A stretch of 64,000 nt of DNA from Adiantum capillus-veneris (GCA_014529385.2 CM043960.1:24592896-24656895), one strand, 5' to 3'; shown: positions 9,561-20,222, numbered from the stretch's first letter. Made by a program: numbers and translations. Notes: generated by a model from the sequence alone, not told the origin.

Positions 9561-11082
9561 CAATGCCGTGGTGACCCGTAAAAGGTGGACAATGGCATTC
9601 AGTCATAACCTTATCCCTCAACGGCTGTGTAACGCACAACACAGTCTTTTTCATCAAGTAGCCTTCCCGAAGGGAGTATCCAGCTACTGTCTCCCCATCC
9701 CGTATCCGTGTGAAATATCTGCAAAATCTGTATCTGTGGCATAATTGATCGACCATATCCTTGAAGCTCCTATGATGTATTGCAGAAACAGCCAGAACCA
9801 ACGGTTTCCGAGACAAAGCATCTGCCACCACATTCTTCTGTCCCTGCACTTGGACAATCTGGAAGTGGAACTGTGACAAGATGTTCGCCCACCGCATCTG
9901 CTTTCCGGAAAGCTGCTTTTGTGACAAGAAGTAGCGCAAACTCTGATGGTCTGTAAAGACAGTAAAATCCGCTCCGAGTAGGTAATGCCGCCACTGAGTA
10001 AGAGCATGGATAACCGCCAAAAGCTCTTTCTCATAGATCTGTGCTGTCATCTCCGGCCTAGAGAACAAACAGCTCTCGTAAGCTATGACATGGCCTTCTT
10101 GCATCAAGACCGCACCCAGACTACGACCACAAGCATCACAATATACTTCAAATGACTTCTGCAAGTCCGGCAAAGTCAAAATAGGTCCCGTAGTCAATTT
10201 CTCTTTCAATGTCCGAAAGGCAGTCACCTCTGTGGGTCCCCACGAAAAAGGTACTCCTTTCTGTGTCTAGGTATGCAAAGGGGAAGCAACCTCTGCAAAC
10301 TTTCGTATGAATCGCCTGTAGTACGAACACAGTCCCAAGAAGCTTCTAACTTCATGGATATTCCTCAAATCGGGCCAATCACGGATAGTCTCTATCTTGG
10401 CCGGGTCCATTTGCACTCCTGCTGCTGACACAATGTGTCCCAAAAAGTGTATCTTTGGTAGGAAAAATTCACTTTTCTTTGCACTAATCACTAACGTGTG
10501 ATCTCGTAATGCCTGAAGCAGATGATCTCTGTGTTCTGCCTCATTCTTGGAGAAAACAATGATGTCGTCAAAGAAAGTGCCAACAAATAGCTTGTACTCT
10601 CGAAAAATCCTGTCCATCATCCGGTTAAATGTCGTAGGAGCATTGGTTAAGCCAAAAGGCATCACCAAAAACTCAAATAACCCAAAAGTCGTCCGAAAAG
10701 CTGTCTTGTAGACATCTCCTGGCGCTATCCTGATTTGATGATATCCACTCTTCGAGTCAATCGTGCTAAAGCACGAGGATCCCTGTAACCTGTCAAGTAT
10801 ATCATCGATCCTAGGAATCGGAAATCTATTCTTGATGGTGATTTTGTTGAGAGCGCTATAATCGATGCACATTCTCCAAGATCCGTCTTTCTTCAAAACC
10901 AACAACACTTGAGAGCAATACGGTGAAGTACTAGGTTGGACAAGACCCTTTTCCAAGAGGTCTTTCAATTGGTTCATAATCTTTTCATTCTGTACTCGGC
11001 TCACACGATAAGGTGGCCGATTCGGTGGCGTGCTTCCAGGTATCAGATCAATGGTTTGATCTTCAGGCCCTCTGAAAAGCAA
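9561..11082 (-). pseudogene. Reverse transcriptase and RNase H of element B
   Basis: RT motifs in order: PYRVSRVQNEKI, LVQPSTSPYCSQVLLVLKKDGSWRM (in part), MCIDYSALNKITIKNRFPIP, STIDSKSGYHQIRI, FEFLVMPFGLTNAP and the catalytic GTFFDDIIVFS (FFDD in place of the commoner YLDD). These are followed by the thumb (KIHFLGHIVSAAGV). RNase H follows (VYCDACGRSLGAVLMQ, YEKELLAVIHALTQWRHYLL, FTDHQSLRYF). A single stop at about 10267 separates RT from RNase H in the same frame; otherwise the stretch is open for about 590 codons. It is the best-preserved part of the element. Confidence 0.92.
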
Positions 11083-11500
11083 TCGGCATGAGTGTGGAGA
11101 AAAATCTTGGCGTTCTTTTGATCAGGTCAAAACATATTCAACCTTTATCCAACGTTCAGTTCTCTCCCAAAAGAATGAGTAAGAAACTGAAGTTCATCAA
11201 GTACAATCTCTAAGCCCTTCATTTATCAAAGTCGCTTTCTCGGCCCGGTAGTCAACCACAGCGTAGTTCTTGTGGTACCAAGGGATCATGAGTAGAACGT
11301 CACTCGCGTGCCCTGAACACCCCTGTCATTGCAAACAAAGTTTGCCAATGCTCGGTGTAATGGCAACATCCCATCCGCGTGCCAGTCGAACTACCTCTGC
11401 CTGTGGTGTCAGTCTGTCGGGCGTAATTCCTAATCGAGCCGCCAATTCCAAGTGAAAAGAAGTTGGCCTTGGCTCCTTCAAAAGAGCTTCTTGATCCTTC
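11083..11500 (-). pseudogene. Protease region of element B, heavily decayed
   Basis: In pieces of two frames there are residues like LAARLGITPDRL and HASDVLLMIPWYH, plausible retropepsin flanks. A DSG active-site triplet is not visible. Stops are frequent. Assignment rests mainly on position between gag and RT. Confidence 0.5.
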
Positions 11501-13500
11501 ACTTTGCCCCAAAAGCGGCAAAGTTTGTACTTTCATTCATTAGATTCGGTGGTGCAGGTCCCACGCCATGTGGTACCAGTTCTGCTTTTCTATCTGCCTT
11601 TTCTGAGACATTCCTCAGCTGCTCTCGAACTCTCAGACCTGTCGTCGTCTTTATCATTCTGTTCTTTCTGTGCCTTATTAGGGCACTTCGCGGAGATATG
11701 TCCCTGTTCCCCGCATCCAAAGCACTTCCCCTCTCTGATGAAGCGAGCTCCTCCTCAGGAGTAAGCTTGGGTCGTGCATCATTTTTCTCTGGGTTGCTCT
11801 TTTTCTTTCTACTTTCATTCCCAGAAGTCTGTTCGGCTCGTTGTGTCATGGCCTCATCTGTGGGGTAGGTCAGATTGCCAGAGTGAATGGCAAAGCCCCG
11901 CTTTGCATGACTCATCAACTCCTGAATAGAAGCTGACTTCTGTTCCAAGCAGTGATCTCGGATCTCTGTAGGTAGATCCAAGGTAAACCGCTCAATCTGT
12001 TCTCTGAACGAGATCTTCTTGAATGAAGAGGCGGGTAGAAAAGAGCTCCAGAATCGTTCACAATAAGCATTGATTGTATCTTTCTTGGTCATCCGAAGAT
12101 GGTTCCAAGCAGCTCGTACATCTCGTTCATATTCTTGCGTCAACCAAGAAGAAATAAAAAGCTTCTTAAATTTCAGCCATTTAACTGGTGCACTCTTGTT
12201 AAAAGAAGCGTGGACCACCAAGTACGAGCATTCCCCTTAAGGTAAGAGGGAGCTCTCCGAATCTTGGAGTGCTCTAAATAGCGTCCTTCCGCGAAAGCAA
12301 TGTCAAACTGCTGTGTAAAAGACAAAGCCTTCGAAGCATCTGAGTATCCTGAAAAGTATCAAACTTGATCGAGTGGCCACCTTCCTTAAACTCTCAGACT
12401 TTCTTGCTTTTATCTTCGAGAAAGTCATACTGGTTGGCTTTGTAAAAATTCTTCTTGTTCGCATAAAACTTTCCGTCATCGGAATCTGAGCTGTCTGTAG
12501 ACGAGTCCTCAGTAGAATTGTTAGTCTCTAGGCGAGATGTAGCCTTCTTTGCCTTTTTCTTGCCCTTTCCAAAGCTTTGTTTCTTGCTTCGCTTTTTACC
12601 TTTTCTGTCTTCTTCGCTCGAATCCGAGGAGCTAGAAGAACTATCAGAAGAAGAAGAAGAAGAACTCGGTACTCCTTCAAATCGAACACGCTTCTTCTGT
12701 TTCTTTGCCTTGTCAAAAGTCGACTGACGACCCAAATAACCTGGAAAGTCGGTGCTTTTCTTCTACTTTTTGCCGTGCTTTTTGGCTTTCTTTTGCGCGT
12801 CAAAAAGCTGAGCAATCCATGCATCAACCACGTTCTCCAGTTCCTTCTCCGTATATTTTCTTGGAGGCAGAAGGTTTCTTGAGAGCGGGTTTCGGGAGTG
12901 GTGTTGTGGTTCTCTGCGACGATCCATCAAAGAACATCTTATCTTATGGAAGGATTTCCCTGTAGAAGATGCTACTTGGGAAGATGAGACATCCCTTCTT
13001 AAGGATTACCCTTTACTGCTCTTGAGATGAGGGCATCTTAAATTCTAAGTTGGGGAGATTGTAAGGTCTCTACTTTCAAATTGCACACAAGTTCTATTAC
13101 GCATTTGTATTTTTTTGAACCATCTCTCCTTATTTAAGATATTCGAGTTCAAATTATGAATCGTAGGTTGAGAAAACCTAGAAATTAAAATTTACGCTAC
13201 AAAATTCTGACATGTTTAGCTATATGAATCACTAACTAACTTATTGCAAGATTTATTTACTGATTGTAGAATTTTCTTTTACTACTGTAAAGTTAATATA
13301 AGACTATAAAGTTTAACTTAAAAATGTAAAGTAGATTATCATTAAGGAAATAAGATCAACTGGCGACGCTCCATCTCTCGCCGCTCCGCCTAAGTAGGCC
13401 AAGGCGGGCCATACTCTCTGCCGGAATCTTCGTTGTGATCCCTGCCCACATCTCCAGATGCAGAGGGAGTCGACTGATCATTGCTTGAAGCCATAGGTGC
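11501..13500 (-). pseudogene. gag of element B, frameshifted and interrupted
   Basis: From the 5' side (right): an N-terminal segment (MASSNDQSTPSASGDVGRD) at about 13500-13369, a 441-bp foreign insert, then KYTEKELENVVDAWIAQLFD near 12790-12870. A serine/acid/lysine-rich stretch of about 110 codons follows at 12394-12735. The retrotransposon gag core (WLKFKKLFISSWLTQEYERDV, HLRMTKKDTINAYCERF) is at 11800-12221, and a CCHC knuckle (CFGCGEQGHISAKC) at about 11688-11729. The knuckle is one frame off the core because of a one-base indel near 11750; another frameshift lies near 12240-12390. Confidence 0.82.
12922..13362 (+). mobile_element. 441-bp foreign insert in gag of element B: pol tail plus LTR start of another gypsy element
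   Basis: GCGACG occurs at both edges (12916-12921 and 13363-13368). Skipping one copy plus the insert leaves the flanking gag frame continuous, which fixes the insert ends. Its plus strand codes for SLRRSIKEHLILWKDF and DATWEDETSLLKDYP, a chromodomain-like pol terminus, then a stop. A purine stretch (GTTGGGGAGA) and TGTAAGGTCTCTAC follow, like a polypurine tract and LTR start, then about 290 bp of AT-rich DNA. Confidence 0.7.
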
Positions 13501-13552
13501 CGCTGAAAAAAAATTCGGGGATCGGATTTCCCGTAGAAGAGAAATCGGCCGT

Positions 13553-13564
13553 GCTCTGATACCA
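13553..13564 (-). other. Primer binding site of element B (tRNA-iMet)
   Basis: On the minus strand TGGTATCAGAGC, one base after the end of the right LTR. Confidence 0.92.
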
Positions 13565-13565
13565 C

Positions 13566-13875
13566 TGTAACAGACTTGGACACTCCAAGTCAAAAATCAA
13601 TCGCGACAGCACCAAATAACCACTTCAAAACAATTCACAGATCACAATAGATTTGCAGTGGCCCGGCGGAGTTCCGTGCCTAGAGATATTGGCCCCAAAG
13701 ACTGGCGCCCCTTTCGGTATATTAATTAGTTCAAAGTACAAGAGAGTGGCTAGGGTTTCACTCTCAGACTCTGCGTCCAGATGCTCTGAGAAGTGAGGCC
13801 CTCACCACTAATTTAAAGGTTACAAGGGATGCCCAAAAGTAGAGCTCCAAAAGCTTTTAAAAATAAAAAGCATCA

Positions 13876-13947
<72 letters not shown>

Positions 13948-14130
13948 AGTCTCTTAAAAAAAAAAAAGCAAGTTCTCTCTCTTTCTCATGGCGTAGAGAA
14001 AAAACAAGATTTGCGTCGCTCGTCATTATTATTATTATTATTATTTTTTCAGCCTCTGCGATTTTCGAAAATTAGGGTTTTTGGCAAAAATTAGGGTTTC
14101 TGCTGTCCGCGACGTGATCAGTTTGTGACA
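13566..14130 (-). mobile_element. 5' LTR of element B
   Basis: Partner of the LTR at 7266. It carries a 33-unit CT run (13879-13945) and two AGGGTTT repeats. On the plus strand the TTTGTGACA end abuts the target duplicate GATGG and the resumed RT of element A. Confidence 0.92.
13879..13945 (+). repeat. (CT)n microsatellite in element B 5' LTR
   Basis: About 33 CT units, nearly twice the length of the run in the sister LTR. Confidence 0.95.
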
Positions 14131-14135
14131 GATGG

Positions 14136-14645
14136 TTCGTCTCGTTTGTGTGTAGATTACAGGGCATTGAACAAGATGATCGTCAAGGAACAAGTTTCCG
14201 ATGCCTCGCATTGAGTATATCCTCGATAGGCTCAATGGGGCAAAGGTTTTCAGTAAGGTCGATCTCAAAATTGGATACCGTCAGATAAGGGTATTCAAAG
14301 GCGACATCTACAAGACCGCTTTTGGCACAGAGCGAGGGCAATGGGAGTATGTGGTTATGCCTTTTGGATTGACAGGTGACGTGGGTACATTTAATAGTCT
14401 CATGGTAGGCTATTTTGGCGATATGGTTGGCGTGTGTGTGTTCATCTTTCTTGATGATATTCTCATTTTTTCTGCATCGTGGGAATAAATGAAAAGGATG
14501 TAGAAAGGGTTTTAACCCGTTTGGATGAGTGACAGCTGTATATTGCAGCTAAGAAATCTGAGTCTTTTCTTACTGAAGTTACTTATCTAGGTTATATCAT
14601 TTCCGCAGAAGGCATCAAGCTAAATCCCGCGGAGGTAGAACAGGT
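14136..14645 (+). pseudogene. Reverse transcriptase of element A, continued
   Basis: The RT interrupted at 7265 resumes here with the DYRALNK region (shifted frame). The open frame from 14201 follows: MPRIEYILDRLNGAKVFSKV, LKIGYRQIRVFKGDIYKTAF, WEYVVMPFGL and the catalytic FLDDILIFS at about 14447-14473. After a stop the thumb (YLGYIISAEGIKLNP) is found in another frame to about 14645. The normal TNAPxTF motif is changed to TGDVGTF. RNase H and integrase of element A are absent; the sequence switches to gag-like material. Confidence 0.85.
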
Positions 14646-15416
14646 ACGTAATTCTTATTTGCCTAAAACTGTGCTTGACAACTACACAGGACGGAGAGAT
14701 ATCTCCAAGGCACCGTCTCTTATCAAGCAGTTCGAAGTTGCTTTTGCCAACTAGAACTTCATTGAAAAATTCAAGTCGCGTCATGTTGGGATGCATCTCA
14801 AGGAGACAACAAGCAAATGGTGGTTAGCTAAAATTCTGGAAGGTACACAAGCCAGAACGTGGGCTCAATTCAAAGCTGAATTTTATGAATAATTTCTTCC
14901 GCCTGATTTTGAGGAGGACATTACGAAGGAATGGGACTAGCTTGCCTAGAAGGAACAAGAGAAAGTCACGGCTTATGTCGACAAATTTTGGTCGGTTCTT
15001 CTGAAAGTTACGCCTTTCATGAAGAACTCTGATGAGGAAAAGATGCGAAAGTTTGAAGCGTGCCTTCAACCACCGCTTTGGAAGAGCATGAAGACGTACC
15101 CACACGACACTCTTCAGTGGATGATGGAGTCGGCAATCATTGCCGAGGATCTACATTCCACTGGTACCCCCAGACGGATGGAAGATAGCGGATGGAAGAT
15201 AGCATATACTTTTGCAAGGCAAAGAGCTGTTTATGATGGCCATGGCAACCAAGGCAAAAAGCCTCCGGAATGTCCGGAAGATCATCGCATTGATCATGTA
15301 TCAGGTAGCTCTTCCCCAAACCAACAACCTTACCGGGTTAGTCTTGCTTAGCAAGAGGAAATTTTGAAGCAAGTCAACGAGCTTTTGGAAAAAGGTCTAG
15401 TATGACCAAGTACTTC
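14646..15416 (+). pseudogene. Rearranged gag joined to RT entry region of a related gypsy copy
   Basis: A gag core (SLIKQFEVAFAN, HVGMHLKETTSKWW, ARTWAQFKAEFYE, KEQEKVTAYVDKFWSVLL, KMRKFEACLQPPLWKSM) runs with several stops from 14700 to about 15200. It then passes directly into the RT entry region (CPEDHRIDHVSGSSSPNQQP, QEEILKQVNELLEKGLV) with protease missing. The RT stops at PSTS where a possible transposon end (CAGAGTTACC) begins. It looks like a recombination or deletion product. Confidence 0.75.
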
Positions 15417-16095
15417 CAGAGTTACCGGGGAACGTCCCTACCAAGGCCTGGAATGGCGTTATCGGCCGGCTGCAGGTGCACGGAACGGCTCAAAACAGCA
15501 AGGCGTTCCGACAGACCATACATCACCGAAATGGCAGGGGGGAACGGGGCCGGAACGTCTCAGAACGGCAGCAATGGTAAGAAAGCATAAAGGGGTAGAT
15601 TTTGGGTGTGTGTTTTCCCTCCCCTCTCACCTCTTTCCTTCACAAATGCAACAAGTCTCAAGGCTCTCTCTCTCTTCCTTGCTCTCAAGCTCTACCGTTG
15701 CGCTTGGGCCTTAAGCCCTCAAGCTCTCTCTCTTGGGCTTGCTCTCAACTTTCAAGGCTTCAAGCTCTCTCGCCCTTGGTCTCAAGAAGTGAAGCCTCTC
15801 TCAAGCTCTCTATCTCAAGCATGCATTGTGTCTGTTGTGAATGTACTATAACCGCGCATCACCACACGATGCAATCAAGCCATAATAAGGTGGAATGGTC
15901 TTCAAATCATGTTTTTTGTGAGTATTAGAGTCAAAGGACTCTAATACTATTTGTATTCAAACACATAATGCTAAAAATTGCATTATTTGGGTAATTTTTA
16001 TGCCTCCCGTTCCGTGCCATTCCCATTCCGGACCCCTTGCCGTTCCCCCGTTCCGTGGGGAGGCCTGTCGTCGTTCCCGTTCCGCGTTTCGGGTT
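15417..16095. mobile_element. Candidate DNA transposon with GGAACG subterminal repeats
   Basis: The left cluster (15426-15575) has four GGAACG and one GGAATG mostly on the plus strand. The right cluster (16009-16085) has about five CGTTCC and two CATTCC, the opposite orientation. The layout resembles the subterminal repeats of the two hAT-type elements at 577 and 1507. The left end CAGAGTTACC is hAT-like and begins where the RT reading ends. A matching right inverted repeat and 8-bp duplication were not found, so the right end may be lost. The middle has TCAAGCTCTCTC repeats and no protein motif. Confidence 0.45.
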
Positions 16096-17868
16096 TAGCC
16101 CGACACCATTAACCTCGGCAAGGCCATCCCCTCTATTTCTCCTCACTCCGGCATGGCTAGCTCCTCCTCCTCTAAACTTGGCGGCATCTTCTCCAATACC
16201 CTTCAAAGTGGCATCCTCACCAATCCCTCCTTTACCTTCCCCTTTTCTTTCGGCTCTCTCTCCGCGAGCTCTTCGAACTTGACCCCTTCTTCCTCTCCAA
16301 TGTCTCTTCCCATTTTGCCGGCCATAGACAAACCTTTGGAATTCAATAAAATTGTATCCCTTTGTTTGGAAGAGTTTAAAGCCCTCAATCTTAAGCTCAA
16401 CAAAGCCAAGTCTTATCTTACCCACCTACAAAACCTTCATGCCAAACAAAGAGCTCTGCATAGTCTTTGCATGAAGCCTCCGCGTCTTACCTTAGAAGAC
16501 GAGACATGCACAAGCACGCTTAAGCGCCAAGTTAGAAACCCTCAATATCCAATTTCAACTAGATTACACCAAAGTCTACATTCAAGCCTAAACCTTACTT
16601 GTAAAGAACCTTCAAAAGAGCTTTGATGAATACCACGACATCGTGGAAGAAAGTCTTTTGGAGCTCACTAAAAAGCTTGCATCCATCTCGAGTTCAACCA
16701 TCAGCTTGGGCAAGCCAACTACTCTTGTGGAAGCAAGCCTCTCTTAATGAGCTTAATGCTCTCTTGCAAAATGAGATTCTTCAAACCCATTTGGCCTCTT
16801 CCTTGAACATGGCAGCTCACAATGCTAGGAAGAGATCCCAAATTTCTCTCCTAGAAGTAGTAGAATCTCTACCTAAAGAAGAAACGGTGGGCGAGTTGGG
16901 TCTCCACGAAGTCACCACCCAAATGAGAAGGCTTCTTTCACCACCACCCCCAAAGAAGTATTTTAACCTCAAGCCTCCCCACCATACTACCCACCAAAAG
17001 CTCCCTCCCTCGTCGATGGTTGGCACTAGGCAACCCTTCAAAAATTATCCTCCTTTGTCCAAAACCTCCCATGAAGAGTTCACCCGACAACCTTTTAAAA
17101 AACCCAAAACCTCTCCCCCATTAACCCATCCCCGCTCAACGTCCCCCTCTTATATTTCTCCCATTCTAACCACTCCAAAAATTCCCTTCCCCTCTCCTTC
17201 CTCTACCAACCCTTCTTGTCTACCTTCTCTTCTCCAAACCCCCAACTATCCTCTAAACTCTCCTTCTCCTAACACCTCCCGCTTACCTCAATCTAAACCA
17301 CTTCACCCCAAATATAGCTTGCCTAGAAACTCAAAAAACTTGCAATGGAGGAGGTTGAATTACGGAAGGAGTACCCTACAACTTGGGTCCACGTGCTTTT
17401 TTCTCAACCCCCTCTCTTCTCTCACATTTGAACCCCTCCTCCATGTACTTTCGCTCTCCTCCCTCACCCCTCCCTTTCGGGTAAAAAACGATGTAAATAT
17501 TGGCTTCCTCTCACAAACCCTCACCTTTTTAAAATTTTGGTTTTAAAATATCTCTCTACCTTCTCTCTTGAACACACAATCACCAACCTCTCTTCTCACA
17601 ATCTCTCAAAACGTTCCCTCTCTTCCGCCGAACAAAGATTTCGTGGTCTTGGACTCAACTATATTCCTCCCTCTCCTCCACCCCCACCAATCTCAATCCT
17701 GGAAGCATACTCTAACCTAAAAAGAACCCTTCAACTTAAACTTTTCTTTAAAAATGCTTCCCCCTCTTCTCCCCTCTCTTTGTCTATCCCTATTCCCGCT
17801 TGGAATCCTCCCTCTCCTTCCTCTACTCTTAACCTCGCCTTTGAGCACATCTTCATCTTCCTTAAACC

Positions 17869-17873
<5 letters not shown>

Positions 17874-17915
<42 letters not shown>
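17874..17915 (+). repeat. (CT)n microsatellite inside the PLE frame
   Basis: About 21 CT units read as serine-leucine repeats, lying in-frame between the N-terminal domain and the IIIKPVDK motif. It is an insertion relative to the usual PLE spacing. Confidence 0.9.
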
Positions 17916-17918
<3 letters not shown>

Positions 17919-18694
17919 ACTCAAAACCATTCTTGATTGAAACCATATCCTCCTTAAGGAATGACCTCAGTATTATTATCAAGCCGGTCGATAAGAATCT
18001 AGGACCAATAATCCTCTCCAGGACATGGTATAATAATGAAGCACTTCGCCACTTATCGGACCCCCTTACCTACTCCATATCATCTTCTCCTCCCCTACCT
18101 TTTGTATCTTCCCTCCCAGCTCCATTGTCTCAAGTTACCTCCTTCTCCTCTACAATGAACGAGTCTTTATCCTCTTCTCCTCTCTTGGTAAACCCAAACC
18201 TTGCCTTTTCTTTCTCCTACCTAAGATCCACAAACCCTCCCTTGTTGGTCATCCCATTTGCTCCTACAAAGGATACATCTTAGAAAATGCTTCTAAATGG
18301 CTCCATGCACAACTCTACTTCGTTCTCTTATCTAAAAACCCAACACCTCAAAGACTCCCACTCCCTTATCTTAGACCTAACCACCACCCCCTTTCCTCCC
18401 CATATTATTTTGTTTACTTTTGACGCGGAATCCCTCTATCCAAGCATTCCCATACAAGAAGGTCTTCTAGCTCTCAAAAACACCATTCAAGACATCTTTC
18501 GCTCTTCCAAAGTCCACTTCATCCTATCCCTAGCTTCTCTTATTCTCAACCATCACTACCTTTCTTTTAATGGGGTTTGTTGGCACCAAATCAAGGGTAC
18601 GACAATGGGGTCTAACTTTGCCGTTGTCTACGCTTGCTTTTTTCTTTGTTCCTTAGAAGAAGGCACGAATCTCCTCTCCTCTCCATCTCTTCCA

Positions 18695-18730
18695 TAGCTT
18701 CTTCAAAGCTATTAGCTTCTTCAAAGCTAT
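18695..18730 (+). repeat. 18-bp perfect tandem duplication in the PLE
   Basis: TAGCTTCTTCAAAGCTAT occurs twice in a row, close to where the catalytic [YF]xDD stretch should be. It may mark a repaired break that removed the catalytic motif. Confidence 0.9.
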
Positions 18731-19167
18731 GGACGCCCTCTCCAGGAGCATATCAAGATCTCTTCCTTTATCTCCTTTCAAGAGGCGGTTATCTTGGACA
18801 TCCATTTCTTCAAAGGAGCCTCTTTTGCCACCTATGGAATACTCGATTCACATTGTCACCAAAAAGCCTCAATTCTTACAACTATATCCCTTGGCAGTCT
18901 TGGCATCCCACACACCAAAAGATTGCCTTCATTCTTTCGGAGCTTAAAAGGTACATCATTCGAGAAAGCTCTTTTTCAGGTTTTATCACTATCCGTAACC
19001 TCTTCTTTGCTAAACTAAGGGCAAAAGATTACCCACCCTCTCTTTTGGAAGCTTGCTTCCGTTTTGTTTCTTATAACACTAGACCTTCTCTCCTTCAAAA
19101 ACTTCGAAAAACCAAGCCCTCACGCAAGGAAGCTAATGGAGAGGCTAACAACAGAACAAGTCGTTGA

Positions 19168-19499
19168 AGAGGATATATATGGGGGAAAGATGGAAAACGA
19201 GTAGGGAGCTCATGGGTGGAGGTTGGCAGAAGAGAGAGAGACGGAAGAGAGAGTACCCCCTTGAAGCAGAGCACTCTGACACAAAAGGATAGCAGGCCAA
19301 GGTGGTAGACCCGGCAAACTCCAAGACAAAAAATGATCTGGATCATAAGAGGGAAGAAGGTGGATGAAACTAGAGGGTGAAGCCATCATCGTGCGAAGGG
19401 CTAGAGATGGCGGTGGCAAACCTCTGTCGAGAAGCCGTCCCATACTCAGGATCTGAATCCTTCTTGCGGTCCCGCCGTCGTTTATAACATTTTGCTGCA
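19168..19499. other. No clear gene; PLE/copia boundary
   Basis: Sequence after the PLE frame becomes purine-rich (GAGAGAGACGGAAGAGAGAG). From about 19380 it reads on the minus strand as the tail of the copia gag (SPSHDDGF). The exact junction is not marked by a visible target duplication. Confidence 0.4.
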
Positions 19500-20222
19500 A
19501 AATGATCTTCTTTCCACAGTAGGTACAAGTAATGTCAGGGCGAGAAGGTGTACAACCAGGTCTTGACTGTCCTGGAGCACTACCACCCTACTAAATGTAG
19601 AGACCAATGCAGTAGAACCCGTAGAGGTGTCTGAGGTAGTTCTGTCCTGAATGCACGAAGCTATCTACTGCACAGCAGGTAAGAGCTCCTCCCAAGTGAT
19701 AGGAGTAGGGCGCGTGGAGGTAGTAAGTGATTGGAACATGGGATCATAAGTGTTGGGAAGCTCAAGCAGCAACCGAGTTGCCATGCCCTCGGAAGAGATC
19801 TGGTGACCGCAAGCTGCTAGCTCATCACAGAGCAGAACCATGCGGGATATGAAGTCCTGGATAGTCGAAAATGACGAGACGTGTAAGTCCATCAAAGTCT
19901 TTTTGAGAGCGAGGATCCTTCCGGGTGTCTTCGCCTCGTACATGTTGCAAAGGAAACCCCATACCTCATGTGTAGTGGTGTGAGAGCGTAAAGACGTCAA
20001 CATCCACCATAGCCTGTGTAACCACAATACCTGATCCGCCAGAAGCAGTACCATGAGAAGAAGTAGATGAGGAGCTTGCATGTGTAGTAAAGAAGAAGTG
20101 GTAGCTGATGATGTCGATGTAGGAGCACCAGATGCAGGAGCAAGGCCGGGACACACGGTGTTTGCAGGATCGGTAAGCCAGTCCCAAAGGTCAAACTGTA
20201 TAAGCATCACCATGATCTTCAT
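19440..20222 (-). pseudogene. Ty1/copia gag (UBN2-type), minus strand
   Basis: The frame contains THEVWGFLCNMYEAKTPGRI, ALKKTLMDLHVSS, FISRMVLLCDELAACG and LELPNTYDPMFQSLTT, the copia gag core that forms the particle coat. Further down is a zinc knuckle (CTYCGK, then DHFAAKC in the next frame, about 19480-19550) split by a one-base shift. The N-terminal 80 codons are frame-shuffled. Upstream on the minus strand are a leader, a primer site and an LTR. No protease, integrase or RT follows, so only the 5' part of this element remains. Confidence 0.75.

Larger units (their letters stand above)
7266..14130 (-). mobile_element. Element B: complete Ty3/gypsy chromovirus, minus strand, nested in element A
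   Basis: Two near-identical LTRs (7266-7838 and 13566-14130) are flanked by the 5-bp target duplication GATGG (7261-7265, 14131-14135). On the minus strand the order is 5' LTR, primer site, gag, protease, RT, RNase H, integrase, chromodomain, polypurine tract, 3' LTR. The domain order and C-terminal chromodomain place it among plant chromoviruses. It interrupts the RT of element A between the KKDG codons and the following residues. Stops, frameshifts, an integrase deletion and a 441-bp insert in gag make it non-autonomous. Confidence 0.92.
16153..19167 (+). pseudogene. Penelope-like element (PLE) reverse transcriptase, decayed
   Basis: PLE hallmarks appear in the correct order across three frames: NLSSHNLSKRSLSSAEQRF with GLGLNYIPP (about 17590-17680); LIIKPADK-type IIIKPVDKNLGPIIL (17975-18016); LPKIHKPSLVGHPICSYKGY (18219-18280); motif A FTFDAESLYPSIP (18410-18452); motif B QIKGTTMGSNFAVVYA (18587-18634); and the tail SLNSYNYIPWQSWHP, HQKIAFILSELKRYIIR (about 18870-18965) with YPPSLLEACFRFVSY. 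An upstream frame (16153-17546) is S/P-rich with a leucine-rich stretch, of unknown role. The [YF]xDD motif is missing between B and the tail. No GIY-YIG endonuclease follows. At least three frameshifts or stops are present. Confidence 0.82.

Noticed and set aside
15602-15928. 108-codon leucine/serine-rich frame
   Set aside because: Driven by TCAAGCTCTCTC repeats inside the candidate DNA transposon; no domain.
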